A stretch of 64,000 nt of DNA. Origin: Clavaria fumosa. Its lineage: Eukaryota > Basidiomycota > Agaricomycetes > Agaricales > Clavariaceae. The translations under genes were made by a program, and so were the position numbers. Below, in pieces: positions 22,492 to 33,850 of the stretch (within the stretch, counting starts at the first letter, position 1; every line of letters starts with the position of its first letter). Where the stretch lies: the NCBI GenBank assembly GCA_951802425.1, contig OX637803.1, positions 1,054,001-1,118,000 of the forward strand, written 5' to 3'. Below the pieces are notes generated by a model, which saw nothing but the letters and a program-made list of their open reading frames with translations, ran no database searches and was not told the DNA's origin.

Positions 22492-23811
22492 CTAGGCTGG
22501 CTGAGGTAGCCCATGACTCGATTCTTGTGTGGCCCCGGCTTCATGCATCAGGTCTTGCCTATGAGTCTCACCAAACCGAAGGCGCAGTCTTCCTATACTT
22601 CGCCTGACGGCGGTCATCATCCTCGCCACCACCCGATCTCTCGCCCTCCAGATCGCGTGTGGCCGAACGTCGATCCTATCTGTCCTAACACGCTGATCCC
22701 CGTCGACTACGACAGCAAGAGTCATCGTCGTCGTAGCGATAGTAGAAAGAGCGGTGCTCGCCGAGATCATAAACATGATGATCATTTGGAGTTTAGCGGC
22801 TTGCTCGACGGAAGAACCGCCAAGGAGAGCACCTGTCATCATGCCTGGAATGGCAATCAAACCAATGACGCTTTGAATAGACTTCTTTTAGGCGGGTGCC
22901 TGGAAATGAGATGGCTCGTTACGCACCTCATCTGGCTGATGGTGGGTGCTAGAGAGAGTCGTAGAGCTTCTCTCGCTATTGGTCTGCAGGCCTCGGATCT
23001 TGAAGCTCCGAAAGCTAAATACATTTCCACCTTGTCATGATTTTCGCTGTTATACAACAACATTAGTTTATTCTTGTACTATCGCTAGCGACGTGCGCAA
23101 CTGACTGCAATTCTTTGAGGATATAGCCGATAGAAATAACCACTCCAGATATAGTGCCCCCACACAACATACCCACTATGGGAACTAGAAGTCTTCCATG
23201 AGAAACATGACATGCTATGAGCGAGATGCCGTACTGACTGTATGTCTCGGGTTTCCATACTGGTACAACAGACATGGCGTAACGAGTTCCAATCAGCGAG
23301 ACAGGGATTGTGGAACCAAGCATGCCAAGAAGGACGGATGAAAACTAGTGAAAAGTTTGATTGACCAAGATCGCCGCAAGGTGCGTTGGTTGTGGGAGCT
23401 CACCATATGATGGTAACGTCTGGGAGATTTGTTCACGACTAACAAGGACGCGCATCAAGGTGGTTTATTCGAGCCGATGTCATTTCGCGCACCAGTTTCA
23501 AAGGTACCCAATGTATTTAATAAACCTGAGTCATAAGAGGGCTGTTATTGCATTGCGAAAAACTGGTAGAACGACTACTCACAAGCAATGGCCCCTACAG
23601 CCCATGGGTTTTGTGATTCGAACACCCTCTGAAGTATGAGCGCCACAACTCCAAGTTGGACTATGCAGCGAACCGCTGACGACAAGAGACTGCGACCGAC
23701 ACCAAGACCCAAAGAGACCGATAAAATAGCATCAATTAAAATAAAAGAGAAACCAAACGCGACGTTGAACCAGGTCAATTGGCTATTGAGTGGAGGTTGG
23801 TCCCCATCCAT
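22492..23811 (-). CDS. UPF0014 (FetB/YbbM-type) membrane protein
   Basis: Polytopic membrane protein of ~326 residues belonging to UPF0014, whose bacterial member FetB is the membrane part of an iron-export ABC transporter. Motifs from N to C: LTWFNVAFGFSFILID, RCIVQLGVVALILQRVF, TIPVSLIGTRYAMSVVPVW, VPIVGMLCGGTISGVVIS, KVEMYLAFGASRSEA and IAIPGMMTGALLGGSS. These are the conserved helices and loop signatures. Seven exons: 23583-23811, 23493-23525, 23404-23438, 23239-23344, 23106-23184, 22927-23046, 22492-22870. Two exons are 33-35 nt. No ATPase partner is nearby; fungal members stand alone. A role in metal handling is inferred only from the bacterial relatives. Confidence 0.88.
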
Positions 23812-24241
23812 TGTGAAGACGTGTGGCTCAAATCTGCGCTCAAACTAGTCGAAGTCCCGAACTTTGTCCGTTTCCGTCATTCCGTCACATTTACGGCGGC
23901 GACCTTAATTATGTTTGCTTGCCGCGGATACAAACAAATCAAAACTTTCTCACACTTTTGATGTCCATTTCGGCAGTGGGAGGACTCGCTTTCGCTGAAG
24001 CACAAGGTCATTCATTATTTTTATTTTTTGAATCAGCATTGTTATACCGCCACATGGACAGTAGCTACGACAAAAACGCGATTGTACATGAAGTGTGTGG
24101 ATTTTATCTATGGTTAGGATGGGATTGGAGATTTGTAGATTAATTAATGTACGTTAGTTGTAATTCATTCTTGGTGTTTCGGGTTTCGGGAGGCTCGGAG
24201 GGTGGTAAATTACTGGTAACTGCTCAGCGCTCATCTGTCGC
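23812..24241. promoter_or_regulatory. divergent promoter region (UPF0014 gene / COQ4)
   Basis: Head-to-head spacing of 430 bp. The half nearest COQ4 carries one copy of a ~150-bp dispersed repeat. No gene is seen. Confidence 0.5.
24049..24206 (+). repeat. dispersed repeat, copy 1
   Basis: About 155 bp matching 27734-27868 in the same orientation with several substitutions and small gaps. The best conserved blocks are around CTATGGTTAGG, TTGGAGATTTG and the ending CGGGAGGCTCGGAGGGT. It sits directly upstream of the COQ4 start codon. Confidence 0.7.
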
Positions 24242-25378
24242 ATGTTCAGCATTTTAAGGCCGTCGCCGTCGTTGGTTGCGATAGCTCAAACTTCCCTTGC
24301 TCGCCGAATTTTAGCAAATGGCGCGGCTACCAGCACCTCTCACAATTTGCTCCGTTCCCTGGCTACGAAGCGAAGCCCGGCATACAAAGGCCACATCCCT
24401 CTGAACGCGTTTGAGAATGCCTTCCTAGCTGTTGGCTCCGCTGTCATGGCTCTCGCCAACCCCCGGAGAGGAGGTGCGCGTGCTCTACTGTCGCCTCGCT
24501 TAGCAGAATCTATAATCCTTATACGCGTAGATATGGTGGCTGCCCTGGGCGAGACAACTGCAGGTCCGAGCATCGTGCGCCTGCGCGATTTCATGCTGGA
24601 GAGCGCCGAGGGTCGCCGTGTCCTAAAGCAGCGGCCACGCGTCAACTCTAAGACCATAGACATGGGTGCACTGGCGCAGTATCCGGAGGGAAGTTTCGCA
24701 CGCGCATACATCGACTGGCTCAATCGCTGTGGTGTGACACCCGATACACGGGAACCAGTGAGCCTGTGGTTCCTCTTTCAGTAGCGGTCTGCCTTAGAGA
24801 TTTGAAGGGCATACGGGCTATTCATTCATCTTCCAAAATCAAATCGTTGATGTATGCTCACAAACCCTTTTTCTGCTTGTTAGGTGCACTACATCGATGA
24901 CCCCGAACTTGCCTACGTCATGCAGCGCTATCGTGAATGCCACGATTTCTACCATTGCATCACGAGCCTTCCTGTGCGCGTCGAGTACGAGGTTGCGCTC
25001 AAATATTTTGAGTTTGCCAATCTCGGTTTGCCCATGACGCTGCTCTCGGCGATCTTCGGTCCACTGCGCCTCAATGGCGGGCAGCGCACGCGTCTCTTCA
25101 AAGAATACGTGCCGTGGGCGCTGCGTTGCGGCGCGTCGGCCAAGTCTCTGATCTCCGTATTCTGGGAAGAGCGATGGGCGATGAACGTCGAGGACTTGAA
25201 GAAAGAGTTGGGCATTTGGGACCCCCCAGAAGCGGATTGGGGCAGGCCTTTAAGTGAGGCCAAAGCAGCGGCTCGAAAAGCGGCAGCCGTCAAGGCTCTG
25301 GAGCCACTGAGACATAAAGACATAGTTCATTCACTTCACTCCGAAAAGCGGCAGCCGTCAAGGCTCAGGAGCTACTGA
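24242..25378 (+). CDS. COQ4: ubiquinone biosynthesis protein COQ4, mitochondrial
   Basis: Mitochondrial inner-membrane protein that organises the coenzyme Q synthome and acts on the ring C1 position. About 336 residues. The N-terminus ([16 protein letters not shown], Arg-rich, acid-poor) is a mitochondrial presequence. The body has [28 protein letters not shown] and the metal-binding motif HDFYH followed by x11-E (HDxxHx11E). Two exons, 24242-24757 and 24884-25378, around a 126-nt intron. The C-terminus is altered by a 68-bp tandem duplication: the reading enters the second copy in another frame and stops there, so the last ~12 residues are not ancestral. The catalytic core is intact. Confidence 0.95.
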
Positions 25379-25409
25379 GACATAAAGACATGCTTCATTC
25401 ACTTCACTT
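25274..25409 (+). repeat. 68-bp tandem duplication across the COQ4 stop
   Basis: Two adjacent 68-bp copies (25274-25341, 25342-25409), both starting CGAAAAGCGGCAGCCGTC, differ at a few positions. 68 is not a multiple of three, so the second copy is read in a shifted frame and provides the stop codon. Confidence 0.9.
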
Positions 25410-25551
25410 CACATATGTTAGGTGAAACTCTAACAGCAGCAGCCTTAATCATAGTAACGTCTGGATACTCATAACATGTAACGGTTTCTACAGTTGCGAA
25501 CGCGTATTCCGAATTCTTGCATCCAATGAGGGGGAGGAGTGAGACAACCCG

Positions 25552-27627
25552 TCATCTCAGAACCCGCCTCGGCAAGCCATCATGTACGCTTGATGTGATA
25601 GCGACGAAGTTGTCAATCTTTGAAGATGGAGGTGCCAATCGCGGCAAGGTCGACCGAGAACTGCTACCACCACCACCAGCAGTTCTGAGCTTTGTCGCTG
25701 GTTTGATATAAGCCACACCCTGACTGGCGGGCCCAGACACCAACCTCTCCGTGTGGAGTGGCACTCGCTGTGGTCCGCCAGATCGTGTGGGCTTACGTGG
25801 CGCCGCACATACTTGGCTACCGGGAATACCAACCGGCGGGGGAGGCAAAACCGACGGGGCAGGGACACTGACTGCGGTGAGCCTCTGCGCCTGGAAGGGG
25901 AGGGTGTTTGCCTTCGGCTGTGGTAGTACTGCGTCAGGGCTAGGCTTGCCAGATCCTGATGTCAGAGCCCCGCTCGACAATGACGCGCTCGGCGCCGAGA
26001 TGCCCCTAGCCGGCGGGCCGGTCGTGTTCAACTGCGAGCGTTTGACAATGCGCAGCCCCGAAATGGGGACCAGCGAGGGGACTATTGGTCGTGGTCGTCG
26101 GAGCTTCGGCACCCTTGGTCTGGTGAAGACTGGGTCATGAGAGGTTGGCTGCGGCGACAGCGCTGCTTCTGATGCCAGAGGGGCTGCGGTAAAGCTATCG
26201 TTCCTAAGAAAGTTCCCCTTGGGCTTGGGAGAAACGCGTTCAGCTTGTAATTTCACCCCATTTGATTTTGGTCCCGCGTTTACTCTGGAAGTTGGCGGAA
26301 GGTCAAATGCAGGTTGTACCGATACCTGCGGACCGTCTTGAACGCGCATACAAGCAAAACGTTCCTCCATCTCGGTTGTGTCTGCATCTTCTTTGGTGGG
26401 TACTGGAGTACATCATATTCAGAATGATAGGAGCGTATTTGTATTACTGCCTACCATTTTCGACTGCGTCCCGCATCACTCGCCGCGCATCTGTTGGTGC
26501 CGTATCCAAGGTTTCAGAAATAGACAAATTACGGTCGGGAAGTGATGGTGCACGGTCTTCAGCGGAATTGGTTGTGAGGTGTGTGGATTCGATCCCACGC
26601 TTTAATACTGAAGATAATTTAAGAACATAAATAAAATACCAGTCGCATCAGATCGACGGAGGAACTCACGTTCATCACAATGCCCAGTCTGGGCTACACG
26701 AGAAAAAGAATCAAAATCGTTTGCCTCCGGCTCAAGCTCCATCCGATCATTGAGCAAGTCAAAGCTGGCCTCAGAGCCAACCAAGTCTATTCGGAGACTA
26801 GTATCCGAGCTCGAGTCGACTGCAGGTGTGTCGGAGACCAGTAGCGAGGCAAAAGAGTTCCTGGACGAGGCCGAATGAGGCAGGGATCCGGCGGTGAGCA
26901 AGGCTTGTGAAGACGAGAGACTGAGATTGGTTGAAGAGGTTAATAATGGCTGGGACACAGCCGATTTGCTAGTGATAACGTCGGCCGATTTCTCCGCGGC
27001 GTCGATGACCAGGGCTTCCAGGGCTTGCCGCAGACCAATGGTCGCATGGCCGGGCCGCATGGCTGCGTGCGCAGTATCTCGAGCAACCTTATTGCACGTG
27101 TTTCGAGCTTCTGTTGGTCCTTTCAGCAATGGATGAACAACCTTGAAATAGTCGTGGGATCCTTCGTGTAGGGATGAGTCGAACTGCCTGGTGAGGTCTG
27201 CGAGGGGCGTGCGCGGCGTGGAAGGTTGCGAAATCGCAATGCGGCGCGGTGTCACAGGAAACTCGGGCCCGGTACCTTGAGACTCCTCTTCATCGCTGTC
27301 GCTGTGGACGCCTACAGACGCGAACACGTCTTCAAACTCGCGGATCGCGCCGCGGGCCTGCATCATGTCGCTGAAGTCAACTGTCGCATCCCCAACGTCC
27401 ACCAACCTCCGCCTGAACTTGACAGGTGACGCGTGCATTTGCGCTGGAAGAGTCCTGTCGAAGAAGGCGGTGAGGGTGAGCTCCTTGCCCCAGCTGTATC
27501 GATCAGGCGTGCTGTTCTCTTTATCAGAGTCTGGCGAGTCCCCGACAGAGGCCCGTACTGCTTTCGGCCCCGCGGGTGTTTTTAGGGGGTCAAAAAGCTC
27601 TAGAATGCTCGGTCTTGGCTTGTTCAT
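25552..27627 (-). CDS. unknown Ser/Pro-rich protein with KEN box
   Basis: I do not recognise a domain. The 653-residue product starts MNKPRPSILELFDPL and soon carries DKENSTPDRYSWGKE, with a KEN motif. Dense Ser/Thr-Pro sites follow (PVTPRRIAISQPSTPRTP), then a helical middle (HPLLKGPTEARNTCNKVA), a Ser-rich stretch and a Pro/Val/Arg-rich basic tail (PRVPKLRRPRPIVPS). Three exons: 26670-27627, 26455-26607, 25552-26402, joined in phase 1. KEN boxes mark APC/C substrates and S/TP sites are CDK targets, so cell-cycle control is a reasonable inference; no catalytic activity is suggested. It is convergent with COQ4. Confidence 0.75.
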
Positions 27628-28326
27628 CTGAAGCAGAGTTTAAGAGAAGAAACGAGAATGACAGCCAGACGCGAGTGAGCTCAACATGTCACTCGAATCT
27701 CACGTGATGGAGACCACGCAATCACATGATGCTGTGTGTGGCCTCCACGACAAAGACGCGGTTGTACGTGGATTTTGTCTATGGTTAGGGTGGGGTTGGA
27801 GATTTGGAGGGTAATGTGCGTAGTTGTTATTCCTTTATTCATGGTGGTTCGGGAGGCTCGGAGGGTCGTTTCCCCGCATCTCGTGTTTATATCCAGCTCC
27901 TCGAGTTACGCGATCCTTACAGCAACACATCAGCTTACTTTTGTTCCATTTTTGTGTCCGTGATGTGCATGCATCAGGAAACCTCAATTTGTCTTGATTC
28001 TAGGTCAAAGGACCAAGGGATATGGCAAAGCTCTTCTATACATGGAATACAGACAGACACTGAGTAAAAGGATGGAGACAGAGGCGGAGGCCGACATCAA
28101 GGTAAAGTAAAAAACAAAACGATAGTCAACTTCATGCCGACCAGATAATTATTATATTGTTTGCGATGGTTAATTGGATCTGGTATCAGAATGAGATGAA
28201 GGGGCCTGTGGCTGCAAGGCCCATGAATGTAGATATTTTGCTGCCTGAGTTTCTCAAGAACATGCATATAGTATTTATCGACTTTTCGACAGAGCATACG
28301 ACCAACTTCCTTGCAACATCGCGACA
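27628..28326. other. intergenic with repeat; no gene seen
   Basis: Upstream of the KEN-box gene and downstream of RPL4, both on the reverse strand. It contains one copy of the ~150-bp dispersed repeat. The rest shows no supported coding sequence. Confidence 0.5.
27734..27868 (+). repeat. dispersed repeat, copy 2
   Basis: Matches 24049-24206 in the same orientation (GACAAAGACGCGGTTGTAC, CTATGGTTAGGGTGGGG, CGGGAGGCTCGGAGGGT). It lies ~110 bp upstream of the start of the reverse-strand KEN-box gene. Together the two copies bracket COQ4 and that gene. Confidence 0.7.
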
Positions 28327-29751
28327 TCAAGGAGCGAAGAGGGTGCTCAAAAACGCCTCCCCAGCTGAGCCCTCTTTCTTCTTCTTTGAAGGCGTCTTGG
28401 ACGCCCCTTCCTCTTTCGCCTTGGCGCGGCGTTCCTGTTTGACTGCAGTCAATTGAATATCATCAGTATGTCCTATTTGAAAGAGACAAGGGCGACATAC
28501 GCAATTCGTGTCTGCGCAGTGACTTAGCATATGGGTTGAGGCGGAAGAGCACACCGCGATTCTTGAGCGGGTTCTTCTTTTGTGTCCAGGGGCGCTTTGG
28601 TGCCTTTGGACCCGCTGGACGGACGACGGCTTGAATCTCGGCGCTATTGATAAGCCGCGAGAGGTCCGGGTTGTACATCTTGGCGGAGGGAAGTCTGACA
28701 ACAGAGAAAGATCATAAAACAATATCCAGAGAGGGAAACAGATATCACGAACACATAGTCCTTCTTGTGCGTGGAAGCTGTCTCGAAAGTGCCAAATACC
28801 TCGTCCAGCATCTTGAACGCACCCTCGGTCCAGATGATGAAACGGCCGATATGACCGCCAGGCGCGAGCTGTAGCAAGTTGAGGCGTCTCACATTGACGA
28901 GCTCGACGCCGGGCAAGTTCCTGAACGCCTTAACGATGCCCTTGTCTTCGGCGTACACGACGAGCGGGCCGCGGCGTTGCCTGTGGCGCCGATTGCGCAG
29001 CTTGCCCTTGCCAGCGCGCAGCGCGCGCGAGTTAGACACCTTCACGACGTCCGCATACGCGTGCAACGCACGGAGCAGTGCGACCGCCTGCTTCGTGCGC
29101 GTAAACGCCTCCGCCGCGGAGGACACGACGAGCGGGATCTCTGGGACCGCCTCGATGCGGTGTCCGCGCGCGAGCACGAGCGACGGCAGCGCAGACGCCG
29201 CAAGCGCTGAGACAGTCGCGAAGCGTCGCTGATTCACAGCGACCTTGATGTGCCACCGCCTCCACGTTTTCGTGGGCGCGAACATGCGACCGCTGCGACA
29301 CATATTACCGAACGCAGCCTGTTTGAGCATGTCATAGTAACCCACAATGGTCAGCACTGGAGCGTGAGGAAAGGGGAAAACGTACCTGACCCGAGCGGTT
29401 CGTGCCACTACCGTTGATACGGGGAATACGAGCAACAGCACGGCCTGTGCCCCAGGACTCGGCGCTGGTCTGATGACCTGCTTTTTCGCTCACTGCATAC
29501 GGTTGTCTCTTGTTCTTCGCAATGCTCTCTGTGTGGAACGATGTCAGCCACGTCTCTAAGAATGGCTGCAGCCAACTTACTGTGCACTAAGGAGACCACA
29601 TCGAGCCTGATGGGTGCGGTGAGGACCGCTGGGAGAGGGATGGAAGTAGATGCCTCTGTCCTACGGCCTGAATGTCTACAATCAGAACAGATATCCGCAG
29701 AGACTCACCCCCGGACTCAGACCGAATTTTGACGACAGCACGAGAAGCCAT
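28327..29751 (-). CDS. RPL4: 60S ribosomal protein L4 (uL4)
   Basis: Large-subunit ribosomal protein whose internal loop reaches the exit tunnel. The ~378-residue product begins [18 protein letters not shown] and has [20 protein letters not shown], the loop segment RIPRVNGSG-like [62 protein letters not shown] and the eukaryotic C-terminal extension [20 protein letters not shown] ending TLFAP. Six exons: 29709-29751, 29581-29655, 29386-29528, 28753-29318, 28501-28694, 28327-28442. The second intron splits the codon following LDVVSLVH. Length and motifs are complete. Confidence 0.97.
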
Positions 29752-30142
29752 GGCGAAGATTGAATTTGCAGGCGCAGCGCGCGGTAAGATGTGGGAAATT
29801 AAAGTTTGGTACTGGTCAGTTGCCAAACCTATCCAAATAGAGTAGTGGCGTGGGATTTGCCTTGAGCTATCCTTTTGTCTTCTTCGATTTCGATTACAAG
29901 GAAGGTTACATGCTACTCGAATGTATACGGTCTCCAAAAAAATTGCAAGTCGCGTACTGGGTGGGTATGCATGAATGAAGCGAGTGACCATCGTGTTATA
30001 CAGGGAAAGCGGAAGTAAAAGCTGGACCATAGTTGGTTGTCCGAAATGATGAGAATACATATAGGTTCAAAGGCGTCTGCAGCCATAATTAGCCAGAATT
30101 CTCATGGGGACAGGAACACGTACGGCAAGGGAAGATGATGAT
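29752..30142. promoter_or_regulatory. RPL4 promoter / DUF7918 gene 3' flank
   Basis: 391 bp between two reverse-strand genes. It should hold the RPL4 promoter in its left part. No gene is seen. Confidence 0.5.
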
Positions 30143-31282
30143 TCATGTGAGGTCAATGACTTCCCCAGGAGTGAATGGGCCTTTGTGCTTGGGTTTGGGT
30201 TCGGCTTTTCTTTTCTTTATTTTGGAATTGTGCGCACGAGACAGGATTTTCTGAAAGTACAGACTGAGTAAATGGGCTCGATAGCGAGAAGAGAAATGAA
30301 ACGGACGTCGAGGACGAGGATCTCAACCTCGTCGTCGCTTGTGAGTTCGTCGTGGGTGCGCTTCAGCTTGCGAGGGCGGCGTTTCGGGGCAGGTGTAGGG
30401 GAAGGGGTGGGAATGATGCTGTTCGCTCGCAGGACATCTGGGTGTACGTTCGTCAGAAACAGGTCTTGGGTCAGAAGAGTAACTATGTAGGCACCGATAG
30501 GCCGGTACTTGAAGACAAAGGTCGCTGTCGGTCCGTCCTCGATATCCTTCACAACTGTCGTCCAACGGCGGGAACACTTGATCTCGTCGCCCAATCTGCA
30601 TACACTTGGCGTCAGAAAAAGGCTCTGGGGAAACCTGCGGGGTGTATGCGGCGGAAAGAAGCACTAACTTCACGCGGTGGGAGGTCGCCTTCTTCGAGCG
30701 CTCATGTACCATGTCCTCCAGATCCTTTGGGAGTGTACGGGACTTTGTACGTCCGGTGCCCTCAATGTCCACAGGATGGATGGTGAGAGTGATCTCGCCA
30801 AGGTTCACCGCAGATTTAGAGTCAAGGTACTTGTCGTCGTCTGCATGTATGCGCGAGGTGAGTCACACTCCCAAAAAGCGCCGTGCGTGACGTACCGGTG
30901 AGTTCGAGCTTCCCGAAGATAAATGGTCTGATGGCGGTTGGGCTCGTGCGGACGCCGTCTCGGCGGGCTTTGTTCGTCTTGCCCTGGCCGGAGGGTGGGA
31001 TGACCTTGCCACCACAAGCGAGACCGTCTACAGTTACACGGCCAGAAGTGGCGAGTGGTCGAACACGGTTGTGGTCTTGCCATGTCACTGCAAAGCGCTG
31101 CAAGGAAGCGATGTCCAGATGTCTGTGTAAGATACAAATAGATAAATGGGGCGTACCTTGCCTACGGTGGAGGGCACGAAGCATGTGGCGATGTTTTTGG
31201 AGGTGTTGATCTCGACGTTGTACGCGTCAAGGGGTTTGTGGTCGACGGTGATCCAGGCACGAAAACCGTTGAGGTTGAGCAT
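30143..31282 (-). CDS. DUF7918 family protein
   Basis: A basidiomycete-restricted family of unknown function. The 298-residue product starts MLNLNGFRAWITVDHKPLDAYNVE, then CFVPSTVGKRFAVTW, a glycine-rich beta segment (VTVDGLACGGKVI), the conserved GVRTSPTAIRPFIFGKLELT, ERSKKATSHRVKLGDEIKC, TFVFKYRPIGAYIV and the terminal PFTPGEVIDLT. Five exons: 31157-31282, 30896-31097, 30669-30840, 30307-30595, 30143-30250. The last intron (donor GTCCGT) is needed to reach the family-typical ending. The lysine-rich stretch KIKKRKAEPKPKHK and KRRPRKLKR could be nuclear localisation signals. Confidence 0.85.
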
Positions 31283-31889
31283 AGTGGCTGTTGCGAAATC
31301 CGAGCAATACAGAGACCAAACTGTGAGGAGAATAAGAAAAGAAAGAAAAGGAGAAAAATTAGGAGGAAGAAAAAGAAAGACGAGCGCGGGCTAGGATGGC
31401 TCTGCGGAGCAAGAGAAAGACAGCCAAACACCTATCTATGGTTACATAATGGTCGTGTGGTCGTATACTCTCCCACGGTGGATTAGCCAATAAATCTGGG
31501 ATTCGTGCGGCTGAAGACGAATCGCAAAGTCTCTTGCTGGTCCTCTGGCAGTCGGTAATAGCATCGCTTCTTTTATTCACGGCGCGTCGCCCGTTGCTCA
31601 CAGAGTCATAATCGCTCGACTTTTGACTCCATGGCTAAGATCGACTGCAGCTGCGCTACTGGCAAGCGATGAAATTCTCTGTCTATGCCATCCGCGTTGA
31701 TTGAAGTTTCTGGCACCGACGCAGTCTCTTGGTGCACTGGTTAGTTAGCTTGAAATGGCTCGCCCCCGACCCTTTGCTCCGCACGCCGCGGATGCGGGGT
31801 CTGTATGCCGATGTATGGATTCGGTATTGACTGTGCCTTCGCGTGCAACAAGCAAGAATCGGGGAACAAAACCTCTTATACGCAGTCCG
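31283..31889. other. promoter of DUF7918 gene and quiet DNA
   Basis: An A-rich run (about 31325-31380) precedes the gene on its own strand as a pyrimidine tract. No other feature is supported; frames here lack splice context. Confidence 0.45.
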
Positions 31890-33850
31890 ACGGAAGTGGT
31901 TTGGTGGGAAAAGATTCTTCGAGCAAGCTCTACACATGCCCTCTGACTAGTCATTGGACAACACGGCGGTCCCGAAACGTCGCGACACTCGGTCTCACGA
32001 TCATGCGCCCCTAGCGCTACCTCGTCTGTATGTGACCCCAGCTGCGGGGGGGCACAACTTCTCACGCGCCCACAGCATCTTCAACGTGAGAAGTTACTTG
32101 ACCGAATTTTTCTTCTTCCACCCAAGTCTTCTGTACGGCGCGAAGGCACAAATCCGATAGACCTTTGTTGACGGAGGAAAGATGCGCGCACGCATGCGGT
32201 GTGGCTCCTCGCAGGCCTCTACCCAAAGCACCACCACGAAAAGTGCCAGGGCACTTCATTGGCCATGCCAAGGAGTGAAAGCGACAAAGACGTAGTCCAG
32301 TTCGACAAGTGGCCCGGGAGCACAGGAAGGCAGTATATGCATCGCCGATTATTGTAGAGAGTGTGGGGCGCAATGGTACGATTCTGCGCCCTCATGCATG
32401 CGCGCGTCATCGGCGGAAGAGGGACTGCATCCTGCAATGGGGGGGAAAGTGAAGTACGATGGCAATAGCCAGGACAAGAGGGCAACATCTCCTGTTTGCA
32501 GGCCCACGCTGCTTGGTTCATTCTGACTCGAGTGGTCGGGCAAGAAAAAGACCCTACGAGCAAATCTTTCTGACCAGCTCTGACTAGCTGTTGGACGACA
32601 CATCGCGATACACGCTCCCACGATCATGCAGCCGCTCCTAGCGCTACCTTGTCCGCAAATGATTTCCAGTCATGGGAGACCCCTGCATACACGGCATCGT
32701 TGGCGCAAGGGCGAAAAGTACACCGTAATCTCCACCCCAATCCAAAGCTCATTTACCGCATGCCATGACGTTACGGATGGATCTCTGGTGCGTGAGGGAA
32801 GAAGGGTGTACGCATGTGTGTGGTGTGTCTCCGTACAAGCCACTTCCATATTGCCACCACAATGGAGCGCCAAGGCACCTCATCAACCATACCCAAGAGC
32901 GAAAATGAAGCAGCCCGGCTTAACAATCGGCCCAACAACGCAGGAAGGCGGCACATGCATATACTGGTAATCATAGGAAGTGTGGGGTGTCCTGCAATGC
33001 GGGATAACGTGAGGCACGATGGCGATTGCGGGGACAGAAGGACAGAATCTCCTGCACACAAGGCACGCTACTCGGTTTATCTGACGCGAGCGGAAAAGAC
33101 CCCACGAGCAGGCTTCACGCAAGCTAATGGACGACTCGCCGGTCCCCAAAGTCGCGACACTCGATCTCACGATCATGTAGCCGCTCCCAGCGCTACCTTT
33201 ATCAGGCACGCACCCCTCACACGCTCGCAGTATCTTTAACGCGCAGGGGCAAGAAATCACTCGACCGCAATTTCTGCTCCAATACTCTCATTATCACGCG
33301 GAGCGTATCCGCGTGATAACCCTCCAGACAGGTCTTTGCTGACAGGCGACGAAGTGTGGCACGCACGTTCGCGATGTGGCTCCACGGTAACACCCGCCTC
33401 CTAGAGTGAAACACCAAGGCATTTTCTACGCACAAGAATAAAATATGTGATAGGGAAGTCCAGCTCAATGATGGCCCACCAACGAAGGAGGGCGGCGTAT
33501 GCATGTTCCGGCGATCACACCGCCGCAGAGTGATCCTGCACACTCTACCCATGTGCGCGCCATCGGTGGCGGTAGAACTGCATCCTGCAGTGCGGGGTGA
33601 CGCAAAGTTAGTGGGGCTGAAGATAGAATCGTTTGTACGGGTACACACGCTGCTCGGTCTACGAACTCCATCAACATGCTCCTGAGGCGGCCAACGGACA
33701 GCGTTTCCAAAAGCCCAGGCAGTACTGCTCGTCTGCATGTGATTCCCAGCAATGGCCAGGCACGCTAGACGCCTCAACGCACGCGAGCGCCGCGGGGCGT
33801 CTTTGGCGCGCAGGAGCGAGAAACGTGCCCCGATCTCGGGTCTAGACACC
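31890..33850. repeat. diverged ~530-630-bp tandem repeats, noncoding
   Basis: Landmarks recur in the same order and orientation: a GGACRAC-CGCGA block, AGCGCTACCT (32013, 32640, 33189; degenerate near 33716), a GCATGCGGTGTGGCTCC-like block, GGAAGGCRG...TGCATR, GTGTGGGG and GAAAAAGACCC.ACGAGCA. Spacing between AGCGCTACCT copies is 627 and 549 bp, then about 528. Copies have diverged extensively by substitution and indels, and reading frames are not conserved between them. This points to an old noncoding tandem family, not a gene array. Confidence 0.65.

Noticed and set aside
33217..33849. 210-codon reverse-strand frame in the tandem repeat block
   Set aside because: The other repeat copies do not keep this frame and the product has no recognisable features.
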